From Paeniroseomonas aquatica (GTDB lineage: Bacteria; Pseudomonadota; Alphaproteobacteria; Acetobacterales; Acetobacteraceae), in NCBI RefSeq assembly GCF_030409335.1, contig NZ_JAUFPN010000167.1:1-54234 (forward strand): a stretch of 54,234 bases of DNA, written 5' to 3'. Below, one piece after another: positions 37,083 through 46,703 of the stretch; positions within the stretch are counted from its first letter, which is position 1; the number at the start of each line of letters is the position of its first letter. The position numbers and the translations under genes were made by a program. The notes beneath the pieces were generated by a model that saw only the letters and a list, made by a program, of their open reading frames with translations, was not told the origin of the DNA and searched no databases.

Positions 37083-38912
37083 ATGGAACTCCGTAACGTC
37101 GCTATCATCGCCCACGTCGACCACGGCAAGACGACGCTGGTGGATAACCTGCTGAAGCAGGCCGGCGCCTTCCGGACCAATCAGGTGGTTGCCGACCGCG
37201 CCATGGACCGCAACGACCTGGAGCGCGAGCGGGGAATCACCATCCTCGCCAAGTGCACCGCGGTCGAGTGGAAGGGCGTGAAGATCAACATAGTCGATAC
37301 CCCCGGCCACGCCGATTTCGGCGGTGAGGTCGAGCGTATCCTGTCCATGGTCGACGGCGCCATCGTGCTGTGCGACGCGGCCGAAGGCCCGCTGCCGCAG
37401 ACCAAGTTCGTGCTGACCAAGGCGCTGGCCCGTGGCATCCGCCCGATCGTGGTCATCAACAAGGTCGACCGCTCGGACGGCTCGCCGCATGCCGTGCACG
37501 ACCAGGTCTTCGACCTCTTCGCCGCGCTCGGCGCCACGGATGAGCAGCTCGACTTCCCGACGCTGTTTGCCTCCGGCCGGCAGGGCTGGGCGGACGACAG
37601 CATGGAAGGTCCGCGCAAGGACCTCTCGGCGATGTTCGACCTGATCCTCAAGCACGTGCCGGCGCCGGGCAAGGACGTCGACGCGCCCTTCGCCATGACC
37701 GCCTCGATCCTCGAGGCCGACAACTTCCTCGGCCGCATCCTGACCGGGCGCATCGAGCAGGGCACCGCCCGCGTCAACATGCCGCTGAAGGTGCTGCGCG
37801 CCGATGGCTCGCTGGTGGAGACGGGGCGGCTGACCAAGCTGCTGTCCTTCCGCGGCCTGGAGCGGGTGCCGGTGGAGACCGCCGAAGCGGGCGACATCAT
37901 CGCCATCGCCGGGCTCGAGAATGGCACCATCCCGGACACCGTCTGCACGCCGGAAGTGACCGAGCCGCTGCATGCCATCCCGGTCGATCCGCCGACGCTC
38001 GCCATGACCTTCCGCATCAACGACGGCCCGCTTGGCGGCCGCGAGGGCAAGAAGGTCACGTCGCGGCAGATCCGCGACCGGCTGTTCAAGGAAACCGAGA
38101 GCAACGTCGCCATCAAGGTGAAGGAGTCGGAGGAATCCGACGCCTTCGAGGTGGCCGGCCGCGGCGAGCTCCAGCTCGGCGTGCTCATCGAGCAGATGCG
38201 CCGCGAGGGCTTCGAGCTGACCATCGGCCGCCCGCGCGTCCTGACCCGCGAGAACCCGGAGACGGGCGACCGCGAGGAGCCCTTCGAGGAGGTGCTGATC
38301 GACGTCGACGAGGAATACTCGGGCGCCGTCGTGCAGAAGATGTCGATGCGCAAGGGCCAGATGCAGGACATGCGGCCCTCGGGCGGCAACAAGCAGCGGC
38401 TGACCTTCATCATCCCGTCGCGCGGCCTGATCGGCTACCACGGCGAGTTCATGACGGACACCCGCGGCACCGGCATCATGAACCGGCTGTTCCATGGCTA
38501 TCAGCCCTGGGCCGGCCCGATCGAGGGCCGTCGCAACGGCTCGCTGATCAGCAACTCGGATGGCGAGGCGATCCAGTACGCGCTGTTCTACCTGCAGGAC
38601 CGCGGCACGCTCTTCGTCGACCCCGGCGTGAAGGTCTATGTCGGGCTCATCCTCGGCGAGCATTCGCGCGAGAACGACCTCGACGTGAATCCGATCAAGG
38701 AGAAGAAGCTCACCAACATCCGTGCCGCCGGCAAGGATGAGGCGCTGCTGCTGATCCCGCCGCGGCGCATGAGCCTGGAGCAGGCGATCGCCTACATCGA
38801 GGACGACGAGCTGGTCGAGGTGACGCCGGGCGCCATCCGCCTGCGCAAGCGCTACCTCGACCCGCATGAGCGCAAGAAGCACGCGCGCCGCTCGGACAGC
38901 GAGGCGGCATAA
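37083..38912 (+). CDS. typA: Ribosome-associated GTPase TypA/BipA
   Basis: Translational GTPase (609 residues) that binds the ribosome and aids 50S assembly and growth at low temperature or under stress. G1 is HVDHGKTT at residues 11-18; G2 lies in the ERERGITIL region, G3 is [14 protein letters not shown] and G4 is NKVDR. Domain II and the EF-G-like domains III and V follow, with the BipA C-terminal domain ([31 protein letters not shown]) complete. It ends with the [12 protein letters not shown] tail. The start at 37083 gives the standard [18 protein letters not shown]. The 5' leader holds two terminator-like hairpins, and a strong terminator follows the gene. Confidence 0.97.
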   Translation: MELRNVAIIAHVDHGKTTLVDNLLKQAGAFRTNQVVADRAMDRNDLERERGITILAKCTAVEWKGVKINIVDTPGHADFGGEVERILSMVDGAIVLCDAAEGPLPQTKFVLTKALARGIRPIVVINKVDRSDGSPHAVHDQVFDLFAALGATDEQLDFPTLFASGRQGWADDSMEGPRKDLSAMFDLILKHVPAPGKDVDAPFAMTASILEADNFLGRILTGRIEQGTARVNMPLKVLRADGSLVETGRLTKLLSFRGLERVPVETAEAGDIIAIAGLENGTIPDTVCTPEVTEPLHAIPVDPPTLAMTFRINDGPLGGREGKKVTSRQIRDRLFKETESNVAIKVKESEESDAFEVAGRGELQLGVLIEQMRREGFELTIGRPRVLTRENPETGDREEPFEEVLIDVDEEYSGAVVQKMSMRKGQMQDMRPSGGNKQRLTFIIPSRGLIGYHGEFMTDTRGTGIMNRLFHGYQPWAGPIEGRRNGSLISNSDGEAIQYALFYLQDRGTLFVDPGVKVYVGLILGEHSRENDLDVNPIKEKKLTNIRAAGKDEALLLIPPRRMSLEQAIAYIEDDELVEVTPGAIRLRKRYLDPHERKKHARRSDSEAA

Positions 38913-38919
38913 ATCAGAA

Positions 38920-38948
38920 GGGGGCGCCGCTGGTCGGCGCCCCCTTTT
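38920..38948 (+). terminator. Rho-independent terminator of typA
   Basis: A perfect 10-bp stem (GGGGGCGCCG with CGGCGCCCCC) with loop CTGGT and a TTTT tail, 8 bases after the typA stop. This is the clearest intrinsic terminator in the window. Confidence 0.9.
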
Positions 38949-38985
38949 CAATTCATCATCCGGCGAACCCGCCGGAGTGCCTGGA

Positions 38986-40059
38986 TTGACCAAGGAAACA
39001 CCCCTCGCCATCGCCCGCCAGGGCTGCTTCTTCACCGGCGGCCGCTATACCGATGATGGCCAAGCGATGCGCGGCCAGTCCTTCGTGCAGTTCCAGATCC
39101 CCGCCGTGGAGACCGGCCCGCCGGTGGTGATGATCCACGGCACCGGCCAGACCGGGACCAATTTCCTGTCGACGCCGGATGGCCGCCCCGGCTGGGCCGA
39201 GGATTTCCTCCGCGCCGGCCATGCGGTCTATGTCGTGGACCAGGCGGGGCGCGGCCGCTCCGGCCAGGATACCGCGCATGGCGCCCATGCCCGCGCCCCG
39301 GTCGCCCAGGTGACGCGCATGTTCACCGACCCGGCCGGCACCGCGCTTTACCCGCAGGCGGCGCGGCACAGCCAATGGCCGGGCGGGCCCGGGCGGCCGG
39401 GCAACCCGGCCTTCGACCAGTTCTTCGCCAGCCAGGTGGGCTATATCGCCGACCCCGCGAAGACCGAGGCGGTGGTGCTGGATGCCCATCTCGCGCTGCT
39501 GGAGCGGATCGGCCCGGCGGTGCTGCTGACCCATTCCCAATCCGGCGTCTTCGGCTGGAAGCTGGCCGATGCCCGGCCTGCGCTGGTCCGCGCCATCCTG
39601 GCGATCGAGCCCAATGGCCCGCCCTTCTTCGACGTGACCTTCCAGGGCGGCGAGGACTGGTACGCCGAGGGTGCGACCCCCGCCCGGCCCTGGGGCATCG
39701 CCCGGCTGCCGCTGACCTTCGATCCGCCGGCCGCGGCGCCGGAGGACCTGGCGCTGGAACGCCAGGCGCTGCCCGATGGGCCTGGGCTGGTCCGCTGCTG
39801 GGTGCAGCGCGCCCCGGCCCGGCGCCTGCCGCGGCTCGCCGGCATCCCCATCCTGGTGGTGACCGGGGAGGCGAGCTACCGCGCCACCTACGACCACTGC
39901 ACCGTCAAGTTTTTGGCCCAGGCCGGCGCCGGCGTCGAGCACATGCGGCTCGAGGAGCATGGCCAGCCCGGCAATGGCCATATGCTGATGCTGGAGGCGA
40001 ACAGCGCGGCGATCAGCGCGCTGCTGCTCCGCTGGGTGGCGGCGAAGCTCGGCCGGTAG
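38986..40059 (+). CDS. Alpha/beta hydrolase
   Basis: A 357-residue alpha/beta hydrolase. The oxyanion region is VVMIHGTGQTGTNF. The nucleophile elbow is LLTHSQSGVFGW, with Ser in THSQSG in place of the usual GHSxG. The catalytic Asp/His are likely in the last third, His in QPGNGHMLML. I chose TTG 38986, which has GGAG eight bases before it; a GTG at 38977 in frame is an alternative. The enzyme could hydrolyse an ester, lactone or amide; the substrate is unknown. It follows the typA terminator and converges on a Yip1 gene with 8 bases between. Confidence 0.78.
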   Translation: MTKETPLAIARQGCFFTGGRYTDDGQAMRGQSFVQFQIPAVETGPPVVMIHGTGQTGTNFLSTPDGRPGWAEDFLRAGHAVYVVDQAGRGRSGQDTAHGAHARAPVAQVTRMFTDPAGTALYPQAARHSQWPGGPGRPGNPAFDQFFASQVGYIADPAKTEAVVLDAHLALLERIGPAVLLTHSQSGVFGWKLADARPALVRAILAIEPNGPPFFDVTFQGGEDWYAEGATPARPWGIARLPLTFDPPAAAPEDLALERQALPDGPGLVRCWVQRAPARRLPRLAGIPILVVTGEASYRATYDHCTVKFLAQAGAGVEHMRLEEHGQPGNGHMLMLEANSAAISALLLRWVAAKLGR

Positions 40060-40067
40060 CGCCGGCG

Positions 40068-40637
40068 TCAGAACCGTAGGAAGGTGGCCGCCACCAGCCC
40101 GACCAGGATGTTCACCAGGATGCCGACGACGATGACGGCGATGGTGAAGACCATCACCTTGTCCCGCGGCACCTGTGCGACGACCGGCGCGCCCTTGTAG
40201 AAGATATAGAGGCTGTAGAGCCCGAGGATGCCGAGGATCGCCAGCGGCGGGACGATGGCGAAGACGCCGGCAAGCCAGGCCGCGGTCGGCGCATGCACCG
40301 CCAGCTTCATGGCCGCGGTCTCGTCGCCGGTGCCGCCGAAGCGGGGGGCCAGCGCCTGGATGATCTTGCCCCAGACCCAGACCCCGACGAGCCCCAGCAC
40401 ATAGCCGGCGATCGCCTGCAGCAGCAGGCTGACGACGCCGATCTGCACGCCCGTCACCTGCTCCAGGGTGCCGGCGAAGATCGCCGAGCCGATGAAGCCG
40501 GCGACGGCCGGCACCGCCGAGAGCGGCACCGCATAGCCCAGGAACAGGCTTTTGGTATCCGCCGGCTCGGCCGCGATGACGCGCCATTCCTGCTCCGGCT
40601 GGAGGATCAAGGCCTTGGCTCTCGCGACGACGCTCAT
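40068..40637 (-). CDS. Yip1-domain inner-membrane protein
   Basis: A 189-residue membrane protein with five hydrophobic segments and a short soluble N-terminus. The PF04893 (Yip1) pattern is present: ARAKALILQPEQEWRVIAAE, then the membrane segments VPAVAGFIGSAIF, LLLQAIAGYVLGLVGVWVWGKIIQALAPRFGG, and WLAGVFAIVPPLAILGILGLYSLYIFYKGAPV. The conserved GLYSLYLFY-type helix is diagnostic. The role in bacteria is unknown. The start is ATG 40637 with AGGGAA upstream; the longer frame upstream has no conserved sequence. Confidence 0.85.
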   Translation of the reverse strand: MSVVARAKALILQPEQEWRVIAAEPADTKSLFLGYAVPLSAVPAVAGFIGSAIFAGTLEQVTGVQIGVVSLLLQAIAGYVLGLVGVWVWGKIIQALAPRFGGTGDETAAMKLAVHAPTAAWLAGVFAIVPPLAILGILGLYSLYIFYKGAPVVAQVPRDKVMVFTIAVIVVGILVNILVGLVAATFLRF

Positions 40638-40720
40638 CCGGCTGTTCCCTGGCTGCGATCCGCCAGGGTGCCGGTTCCCGGTGCGACGGGGCAACACACT
40701 TTCCACCGCCTGTCGGGGGC

Positions 40721-42349
40721 TTATTCCGCCGCGACAGCCGGCGGCACCCAGCCGCGGCCCGGCACGCTGGCGAGCAGCGCCCGGGTATAGGGATGGCCCG
40801 GCGCAGCGAAGATCGCCGCCGTCTCGCCCTGTTCCACCACCTCGCCCCGGTGCATCACCAGGATCCGGTCGCAGACCTGGGCCGCCACGCGCAGGTCATG
40901 GGTGATGAAGACCAGGGAGAGCGACAGCCGCTGCTTCAGCTCCGCCAGCAGCCGCAGCACCTGCGCCTGGACCGAGACATCCAGTGCCGAGACCGGCTCG
41001 TCCGCCACCAGCACCGCCGGCTCCAGCGCCAGCGCCCGGGCGAGGCCGATGCGCTGGCGCTGGCCGCCGCTGAACTCATGCGGGAAGCGCCCGGCGGCCG
41101 AGGGGTCGAGCCCGACCAGTGCCAGCATGCGCTCCGCCGTGGCCCGGGCCTCGGCCCGCGAGGCGCCATGGATGCGTGGCCCCTGGGCGATGAGGTCGCC
41201 GGCCCGGCGGCGCGGGTTGAGCGAGGCAAAGGGGTCCTGGAAGACCATCTGGATATGCCGCGTCATCGGCCGGAAGGCGGTCCGCGTCGCCTCCCGCACC
41301 TCGGTGCCGTTGAGCCGGATGGAGCCGCCATCGGCCGGTAGCAGCTTCACCAGGGTACGGGCGACGGTCGACTTGCCGGAGCCGCTCTCGCCGACGATGC
41401 CGAGCGTCTCGCCCTTGTGCAGGGTGAAGGAGACGCCCTGCACCGCAGCCACCACGCGGCGACGGCCGAACAGCCCGCCGGTCCGGTAGGTTTTGCGCAG
41501 GCCCTCCACCACCAGCACGGCGGGGCCCTGCGGCGTCGGGGCGCGGGCGGGCGGGGTCAGCGGCGGCACCGCGCCGACCAGGGCGCGGGTATAGGGGTGC
41601 ACCGGTGCCCGCAGCACCTGCTGCGCCGGGCCGGTCTCGACGATGCGGCCCTGCTGCATGACCACGACGCGATCGGCGATCTCGGCCACCACGCCGAAGT
41701 CATGGGTGATGAAGAGCACGCCGGTGCCGCGGCGCGACTGGATCTCCTTGATCAACGCCAGGATGCGCGCCTGCGTCGTCACGTCGAGCGCCGTCGTCGG
41801 TTCGTCGGCGATCAGCAGCTTCGGCTCCATCGCCAGCGCCATGGCGATCATCGCCCGCTGCCGCTGGCCGCCCGAGAGCTCATGCGGATAGGCCCGGGCC
41901 GCGCCCGGCGGGTCGGGGATGCCGACTTCCTCGAGCAGCAACTGCACCCGGGCGTCCACCATCGCCGCGGTCAGGTCGCGGGCATGTTCCTCCAGCACCT
42001 CCGCGACTTGGCGGCCGACCGGCATCAGCGGGTTCAGCGCCGTCATCGGCTCCTGGAAGATCATGCCGATCCGCTTGCCGCGGATGGCGCGGAGGCGGGC
42101 GGGGGAGAGGCTGGCCAGGTCCTCGCCCTCGAAGGTGATGCTGCCGCCGGCCAAGGTCACCCGCGGCGCCGGCAGCAGGCCGAGGATGGCGGTCGCGGTC
42201 AGCGACTTGCCGGAGCCGCTCTCGCCGACGACGCAGAGGATCTCCCCCGCCGCCACGTCGAGGTCGACATCCTGCAGGGCGAATTCGCGGTCCGCCCCCT
42301 TGGGCAGCCGGACGGAAACGCCGCGCAGCGACAGCAGGGGCGCGCTCAA
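40721..42349 (-). CDS. Peptide-type ABC transporter ATPase, two fused ATP-binding domains
   Basis: A 542-residue fused dual ATPase of the oligopeptide/nickel importer class (YejF/GsiA-like). Domain 1: Walker A GESGSGKS at residues 42-49, signature LSGGQRQRAMIA, Walker B LLIADEPTTALD. Domain 2: Walker A GESGSGKST, signature FSGGQRQRIGLA, Walker B VLVADEPVSALD. Each domain ends in the oligopeptide-type HPYTRALL region (HPYTRALVGAVP and HPYTRALLASVP). The start is TTG 42349, inside the stop of the upstream permease (overlap of four bases), so it is translationally coupled. A longer frame upstream is a shadow of the permease gene. Confidence 0.93.
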   Translation of the reverse strand: MSAPLLSLRGVSVRLPKGADREFALQDVDLDVAAGEILCVVGESGSGKSLTATAILGLLPAPRVTLAGGSITFEGEDLASLSPARLRAIRGKRIGMIFQEPMTALNPLMPVGRQVAEVLEEHARDLTAAMVDARVQLLLEEVGIPDPPGAARAYPHELSGGQRQRAMIAMALAMEPKLLIADEPTTALDVTTQARILALIKEIQSRRGTGVLFITHDFGVVAEIADRVVVMQQGRIVETGPAQQVLRAPVHPYTRALVGAVPPLTPPARAPTPQGPAVLVVEGLRKTYRTGGLFGRRRVVAAVQGVSFTLHKGETLGIVGESGSGKSTVARTLVKLLPADGGSIRLNGTEVREATRTAFRPMTRHIQMVFQDPFASLNPRRRAGDLIAQGPRIHGASRAEARATAERMLALVGLDPSAAGRFPHEFSGGQRQRIGLARALALEPAVLVADEPVSALDVSVQAQVLRLLAELKQRLSLSLVFITHDLRVAAQVCDRILVMHRGEVVEQGETAAIFAAPGHPYTRALLASVPGRGWVPPAVAAE

Positions 42350-43176
42350 AGCACCTGCATCCGCGGGTTCAGCGCATCGTTCAGCCCCTGGCCGACCAGG
42401 CTGAAGGCCAGCACGGTCGTCAGGATCGCCGCACCTGGGATGGCCGAGACATACCATTCGGTCCGCAGCACCGAGCGACCGGCACCGATCATGTTGCCCC
42501 AGGAGGCGACGTTCGGGTCCGACAGGCCGAGGAAGGCGAGCGCGCTTTCCAGCAGGATGGCGATGGCCATGGTCACGCTGGCATAGACGATGACCGGCGG
42601 CAGCGCATTCGGCAGCACCTCGCCCAGGATGAGCTGCGCGTCGCGCATCCCGAGGCCGCGCGCGGCGAGCACGAATTCCCGCGACCGCAGCGAGAGGAAC
42701 TCCGCCCGCACCAGCCGGCAGGGCGCGGTCCAGCCGACCAGGCCGATGGCGATGGTGATCACCTCCAGCTCCGAGCCGAAGACCGCCACCAGCACCAGCA
42801 GCAGGATGAAATTGGGCACGGTCTGGAAGGCCTCGGTGATCCGCATCAGCAGATCGTCGACCCAGCCGCCGTAGAAGCCGGCAACGGCGCCGACCAGCAC
42901 GCCGATGCCGACCGCGACGACCGAGGCGACCAGCCCGATCAGCAGCGAGACCCGGGCGCCATGGAAGATGAAGCCGGCGATGTCGCGGCCGAGGTTGTCG
43001 GTGCCGAGCGGCAGCCGCGGATTGGCGCCGGGCCATTGCAGCGGCCGCCCGGCGAGCGCCATCGGGTCGCGCGGGAAGAGCCAGTCGGCCGAGAGCGCCG
43101 CGGCGATGACCGCGACCAGCAGCACCGCGCCGATGATCCCGGCCGGGCTGCGCAGATAGGCGCGGACCGCCTTCAT
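42346..43176 (-). CDS. Peptide-type ABC transporter permease, DppC family
   Basis: A 276-residue inner-membrane permease of the DppC/OppC group. The N-terminal membrane helix and WLFPRDPMALAGRPLQWPG lead to HPLGTDNLGRD-like RLPLGTDNLGRDIAGFIFHGARVSL. The EAA loop is EFVLAARGLGMRDAQLILGEVLPN, followed by ESALAFLGLSDPNVASWGNMI. The closing GAAILTTVLAFSLVGQGLNDALNPR is typical. Gene ends overlap both neighbours by four bases, giving tight coupling within the transporter operon. Confidence 0.95.
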   Translation of the reverse strand: MKAVRAYLRSPAGIIGAVLLVAVIAAALSADWLFPRDPMALAGRPLQWPGANPRLPLGTDNLGRDIAGFIFHGARVSLLIGLVASVVAVGIGVLVGAVAGFYGGWVDDLLMRITEAFQTVPNFILLLVLVAVFGSELEVITIAIGLVGWTAPCRLVRAEFLSLRSREFVLAARGLGMRDAQLILGEVLPNALPPVIVYASVTMAIAILLESALAFLGLSDPNVASWGNMIGAGRSVLRTEWYVSAIPGAAILTTVLAFSLVGQGLNDALNPRMQVL

Positions 43177-44153
43177 GAATTCGCCCCGATCCGCGGATCG
43201 AGCTTCGCGTAGAGGATATCGACCAGGAAGTTCACGATGATGACCAGCACGGCCGAGACCAGCACGATGCCGAGCAGGGTATTCAAATCCCGCTGCACCA
43301 CGCTCTCGAAGGCCAGGCGGCCGAGGCCGGGCAGGGAGAAGACGCTCTCTATCACCACGCTGCCGCCGAGCATGGTGCTGAACTGCAGCCCGATGAAGGT
43401 GACCATCGGCAGCAGCGCGTTGCGCAGCACGTGCCGCCAGAGCACATGCCCCTCGGAGAGGCCCTTGGCCCGGGCGGTGCGGACGAAGTCGAGGTTCATC
43501 ACCTCGAGCATCGAGGCCCGCATCAGCCGCAGGTAGATGGCGAGGAAGATCAGCGCCAGGGACAGCGTCGGCAGCACCAGATGGGTGGCGATATCCAGCA
43601 CCCGGTCGAGGCCGCTGAGCCCGGCGCCGATGCTCTCGAAGCCGCCCGGCGGCAGCCAGGCCAGCTTCACGCTGAACAGCACGATCAACATGAGGCCGAG
43701 CCAGAAGCTGGGGATGGCGTAGAAGACCAGGCCGAGGGTGCTGATGACGGTGTCCGGCCAGCCGTTCACTCGCCGCGCTGCCAGCACGCCCAGCACCAGC
43801 CCGGCCGAGAAGGCGAAGGCCAGCGCGCAGGACATGAACATCGCGGTCACCGCCAGGCGTTCCGCGATCACGCTCGCCACCGGCTTGCCGTAGATGGCGG
43901 ACTGCCCGAGGTCGAAGGTCAGCAGCCGCAGCAGGTAGCGACCGAGCTGCACCGCAACGCCGGCATCGAGCCCGTACTGGGTCCGCAGCCGCGCCGCATC
44001 CTCGGCGCTGCCGCCGCCCATCTGCGCCATCAGCGCATCCACCGTATCGCCCGGCGCCAGCTGCAGCAGCAGGAACAGGCCGATGAGGATGATGGCGAGC
44101 ACCGGCAGCGACTGCGCCAGCCGGCGCAGCGCCAATCCGCCGAGGCGCTTCAA
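43173..44153 (-). CDS. Peptide-type ABC transporter permease, DppB family
   Basis: A 326-residue inner-membrane permease of the DppB/OppB group. It begins LRRLAQSLPVLAIILIGLFLLLQLAPGDTVDALM, with the usual large periplasmic loop. The EAA loop is DFVRTARAKGLSEGHVLWRHVLRNALLPMVTFIGLQ, and GGSVVIESVFSLPGLGRLAFESVVQRDLNTLLG follows. It pairs with the DppC-type permease. It overlaps the binding-protein gene by four bases and the DppC gene by four bases. Confidence 0.95.
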   Translation of the reverse strand: MKRLGGLALRRLAQSLPVLAIILIGLFLLLQLAPGDTVDALMAQMGGGSAEDAARLRTQYGLDAGVAVQLGRYLLRLLTFDLGQSAIYGKPVASVIAERLAVTAMFMSCALAFAFSAGLVLGVLAARRVNGWPDTVISTLGLVFYAIPSFWLGLMLIVLFSVKLAWLPPGGFESIGAGLSGLDRVLDIATHLVLPTLSLALIFLAIYLRLMRASMLEVMNLDFVRTARAKGLSEGHVLWRHVLRNALLPMVTFIGLQFSTMLGGSVVIESVFSLPGLGRLAFESVVQRDLNTLLGIVLVSAVLVIIVNFLVDILYAKLDPRIGANS

Positions 44154-45772
44154 GCGGGTGCGAGCCAGGCGTCGTGCCAGCTGCTGCTGGCCCAGCGCGG
44201 GGTGTTGTGGCTGCCCATCAACCGCTTGGAATAGACGCTGATGAAGGCATGCTCCACCGCGGTATGCACCGGCAAATCCTCGATCGCGAGGCGGACGAAG
44301 TCCTGGTAGAGGGCCTTCCGCTTCGCCGCATCCAGCTCGGTCGCCGCGGCATCGATGACGGCATCCATCGCCGGGTTGGCGTAGCCGTACTGGTTGGTCC
44401 AGGGGGCACCGACCGGGCTGCCGGTGCGGAACCAGACGGTGGTGCTGACCGCCGGGTCGTTGCGGTATTGGTGCCAGCCGGTGGTCAGGTCGAATTCATG
44501 GGCGCGATAGACGCCGGTGAGGAAGCCGGGAGCATCCCGCGCCTCGATCTCCACCCTTATGCCGATCTCGCGCAGCGACTGCTGGATGAAGGTGGCGAAG
44601 TTCAGCGTGTACTCGCCCCAGGGCGCCGGCAGCAGCTTCAGCGGCTGGGCGAAGCGCTGGCCGTTGCGGGAGGGGCGCCTGTAGCCGGCCTCGTCCAGCA
44701 GCGCCTCGGCCTTGACTCGGTCGAAGGGATAGGGCGCCGGGCGCGGCACGTAGAAGGCGGCGCTCGACGACGGGATCGCCCCGGTCCCGACCTTGGCGTA
44801 GCCATAGAGGAAGTTCTCGATGAAGAAGTCGAGGTCGAGCGCATGGGCGATGGCGCGCCGCACGCGGACGTCGGACAGCTCCTTCCGCCGCAGGTTGAAC
44901 TCGGTGACGGTATGCGCGGTATTCCCCTCGTTGCCCTTGGTGCCGACCGTGAAGCGCGCATCCTTGGACAGCCGCGCGATGTCGGACAGCGACAGGCCGG
45001 AATAGGGGCTGAACTGCACCTGGCCGCTCTCGACCGCCGCCGCCGCCGCCGCGCGGTCGGCGATGAAGCGCCAGACGATGCGGTCGAGGTAGGGCAGCCC
45101 GCCTCCGCGCCAGTAGTTCGGGTTGCGCTCGGCCATCAGGTACTGGCCGCGCTGGTATTCGGCGAATTTGAAGGGGCCGGTGCCGATCGGGGCGGTATTG
45201 GCCGGACTGGCCCGGATATCGGTGCCGGCATAGACATGCGCCGGGATCACGTGGCCGAGGTCGGGCAGCGCCCGCAGCAGCAGCCCCTGCGGCATCGGCC
45301 TGGAGAATTTGAAGACCGCGGTATGGTCGTCCGGCGTCTCCACCGCGTCGAGGAATTGGTAGAGCGTGGTGCCGTAGTTCAGGATCTTCTTCCAGCACTC
45401 CATGGCGCTGAACTGCACGTCCTTCGCGGTGAAGGGCTTCCCGTCGTGCCAGGTCACGCCGCGGCGGAGGAAGAAGGTATGGGTCAGGCCGTCCGCGGCG
45501 CTTTCCCAGCGCTCGGCCAGCACCCCGGTCGGCTCGCCCGCCGCATCGAGGTCGACCAGCGGCTCGACGATCTTCGACGCCATGACGTAGACGCCGGTCG
45601 AGGCCTGGATGGCCGGGTTCAGCACCCGCTGCTCGCTGGTCAGCTGTACCGTCAGGGTGCCGCCGCGCTGCGGGGCCCCAGGGGAAGTCTGGCCGAGCGC
45701 CAGCCCGGGCAGCAGCCCGCCCATGGCCATCCCGCCGGCACCCGCCAGTGCCTGCCTGCGCGTTAGCTCCAT
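44150..45772 (-). CDS. Peptide-type ABC transporter substrate-binding protein
   Basis: A 540-residue periplasmic binding protein of the SBP_bac_5 (DppA/OppA) family. A twin-arginine-like signal (MELTRRQALAGAGGMAMGG) ends near LALGQ. GTLTVQLTSEQRVLNPAIQ and GVLAERWESAADGLTHTFFLRRGVTWHDGKPFTAKDVQFS are standard, and the C-terminal VRVRRAIAHALD block is present. The start is ATG 45772 with AAGGAG eight bases upstream. It opens a four-gene transporter operon (binding protein, two permeases, fused ATPase). The substrate may be a peptide, an opine or another N-containing compound. The upstream VOC gene ends 62 bases before its start. Confidence 0.93.
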   Translation of the reverse strand: MELTRRQALAGAGGMAMGGLLPGLALGQTSPGAPQRGGTLTVQLTSEQRVLNPAIQASTGVYVMASKIVEPLVDLDAAGEPTGVLAERWESAADGLTHTFFLRRGVTWHDGKPFTAKDVQFSAMECWKKILNYGTTLYQFLDAVETPDDHTAVFKFSRPMPQGLLLRALPDLGHVIPAHVYAGTDIRASPANTAPIGTGPFKFAEYQRGQYLMAERNPNYWRGGGLPYLDRIVWRFIADRAAAAAAVESGQVQFSPYSGLSLSDIARLSKDARFTVGTKGNEGNTAHTVTEFNLRRKELSDVRVRRAIAHALDLDFFIENFLYGYAKVGTGAIPSSSAAFYVPRPAPYPFDRVKAEALLDEAGYRRPSRNGQRFAQPLKLLPAPWGEYTLNFATFIQQSLREIGIRVEIEARDAPGFLTGVYRAHEFDLTTGWHQYRNDPAVSTTVWFRTGSPVGAPWTNQYGYANPAMDAVIDAAATELDAAKRKALYQDFVRLAIEDLPVHTAVEHAFISVYSKRLMGSHNTPRWASSSWHDAWLAPA

Positions 45773-45834
45773 CACCGGCTCCTTGGTCTGTTGCGGCGCA
45801 AAATGCCCAGGGCCGGGCACGGCATGCAAGCCCG

Positions 45835-46674
45835 TCAACGAAAGGCCAGGATGATCCCATGCGCCGCCGCCGGCGGCACCGCGATCCCATGGGCCCCCTC
45901 GATGGCGCCGGCCCCGGCGGCGCAGCGCGCCGCGGCGGCCCGGTCGGCGACGCGGATCGCCAGGGTCACCGGCCCTTCCTCCGGCAGCCCGCCGAGGTCG
46001 AGCCCGGTGTAGCGCGCCGCCAGCTGCCCGGCGGTGAGGAAGACCAGCGCCGCGGCACCGGTCTCGAGCCGCAGGGCCCCGTCCGGCTCCGCCGCCGGCG
46101 CCCGGTCCAGCAGCCGGCCGACGCCGGCCGCCGCGGCGGCGGGGTCGGCCGCCAGCACCTCGATCGCGTCCAGCGCCTCGGCGGTATTGGCATGGTCCAT
46201 CAGCCCGGGCACCCAGGTCGCCTCCGGCGTCAGGTGCTGGCAGGCGAAGAGGCGGAGGCCCGGGGCCGGCGGCTCCGCCACGTGGAAGGTCTGGAAGCGG
46301 GTCTCCGCGGTATGCCCGCCGGGCAGGACGACCGGGCGGCCGAAATGCTGCACCGGCAGGGTGGCGATGCCGCGGGCCTCCAGCTCGGTGCGGCCGGCAT
46401 CGGCGTCATGCGCCCGCAGCGCGATGCCGGAGATGCCCTCGCGGGTCTCCAGCAGCCGGCGCCAGCGCGCGTTCAGCTCGGTCGGCACCAGCACGCCGAG
46501 CAGCTCGAAGTAATCCCGCCGCAGCATGACGCAATTGTTGCCGGTGCCCATGTGGGGCGAATGGGTGCCGCGCGCGGCGATGGTGAAGCCGAGCGCGGCG
46601 AAGCCGGCCGCCGCCGCGTCGAGGTCCCGCACCAGCACCACGCCATGGTCGATCCCGCCCAGATGGGTCAGCAT
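45835..46674 (-). CDS. VOC-family (glyoxalase-like) protein
   Basis: A 279-residue protein of the vicinal-oxygen-chelate superfamily. The N-terminus is HLGGIDHGVVLVRDLDAAAAGFAALGF, with the metal-ligand His in the first beta-alpha-beta unit. RRDYFELLGVLVP and HVAEPPAPGLRLFACQH provide the usual Glu/His positions. The second half is a divergent copy of the fold with an Ala-rich insertion. I chose ATG 46674 because GGAAGGA stands nine bases upstream; a TTG start at 46683 is adjacent to that site and less likely. The exact reaction is unknown. It is divergent from the monooxygenase with 29 bases between, so the two share a compact control region. Confidence 0.78.
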   Translation of the reverse strand: MLTHLGGIDHGVVLVRDLDAAAAGFAALGFTIAARGTHSPHMGTGNNCVMLRRDYFELLGVLVPTELNARWRRLLETREGISGIALRAHDADAGRTELEARGIATLPVQHFGRPVVLPGGHTAETRFQTFHVAEPPAPGLRLFACQHLTPEATWVPGLMDHANTAEALDAIEVLAADPAAAAAGVGRLLDRAPAAEPDGALRLETGAAALVFLTAGQLAARYTGLDLGGLPEEGPVTLAIRVADRAAAARCAAGAGAIEGAHGIAVPPAAAHGIILAFR

Positions 46675-46703
46675 GAAGCCCAATCCTTCCTCTACGGGGC
46701 CTC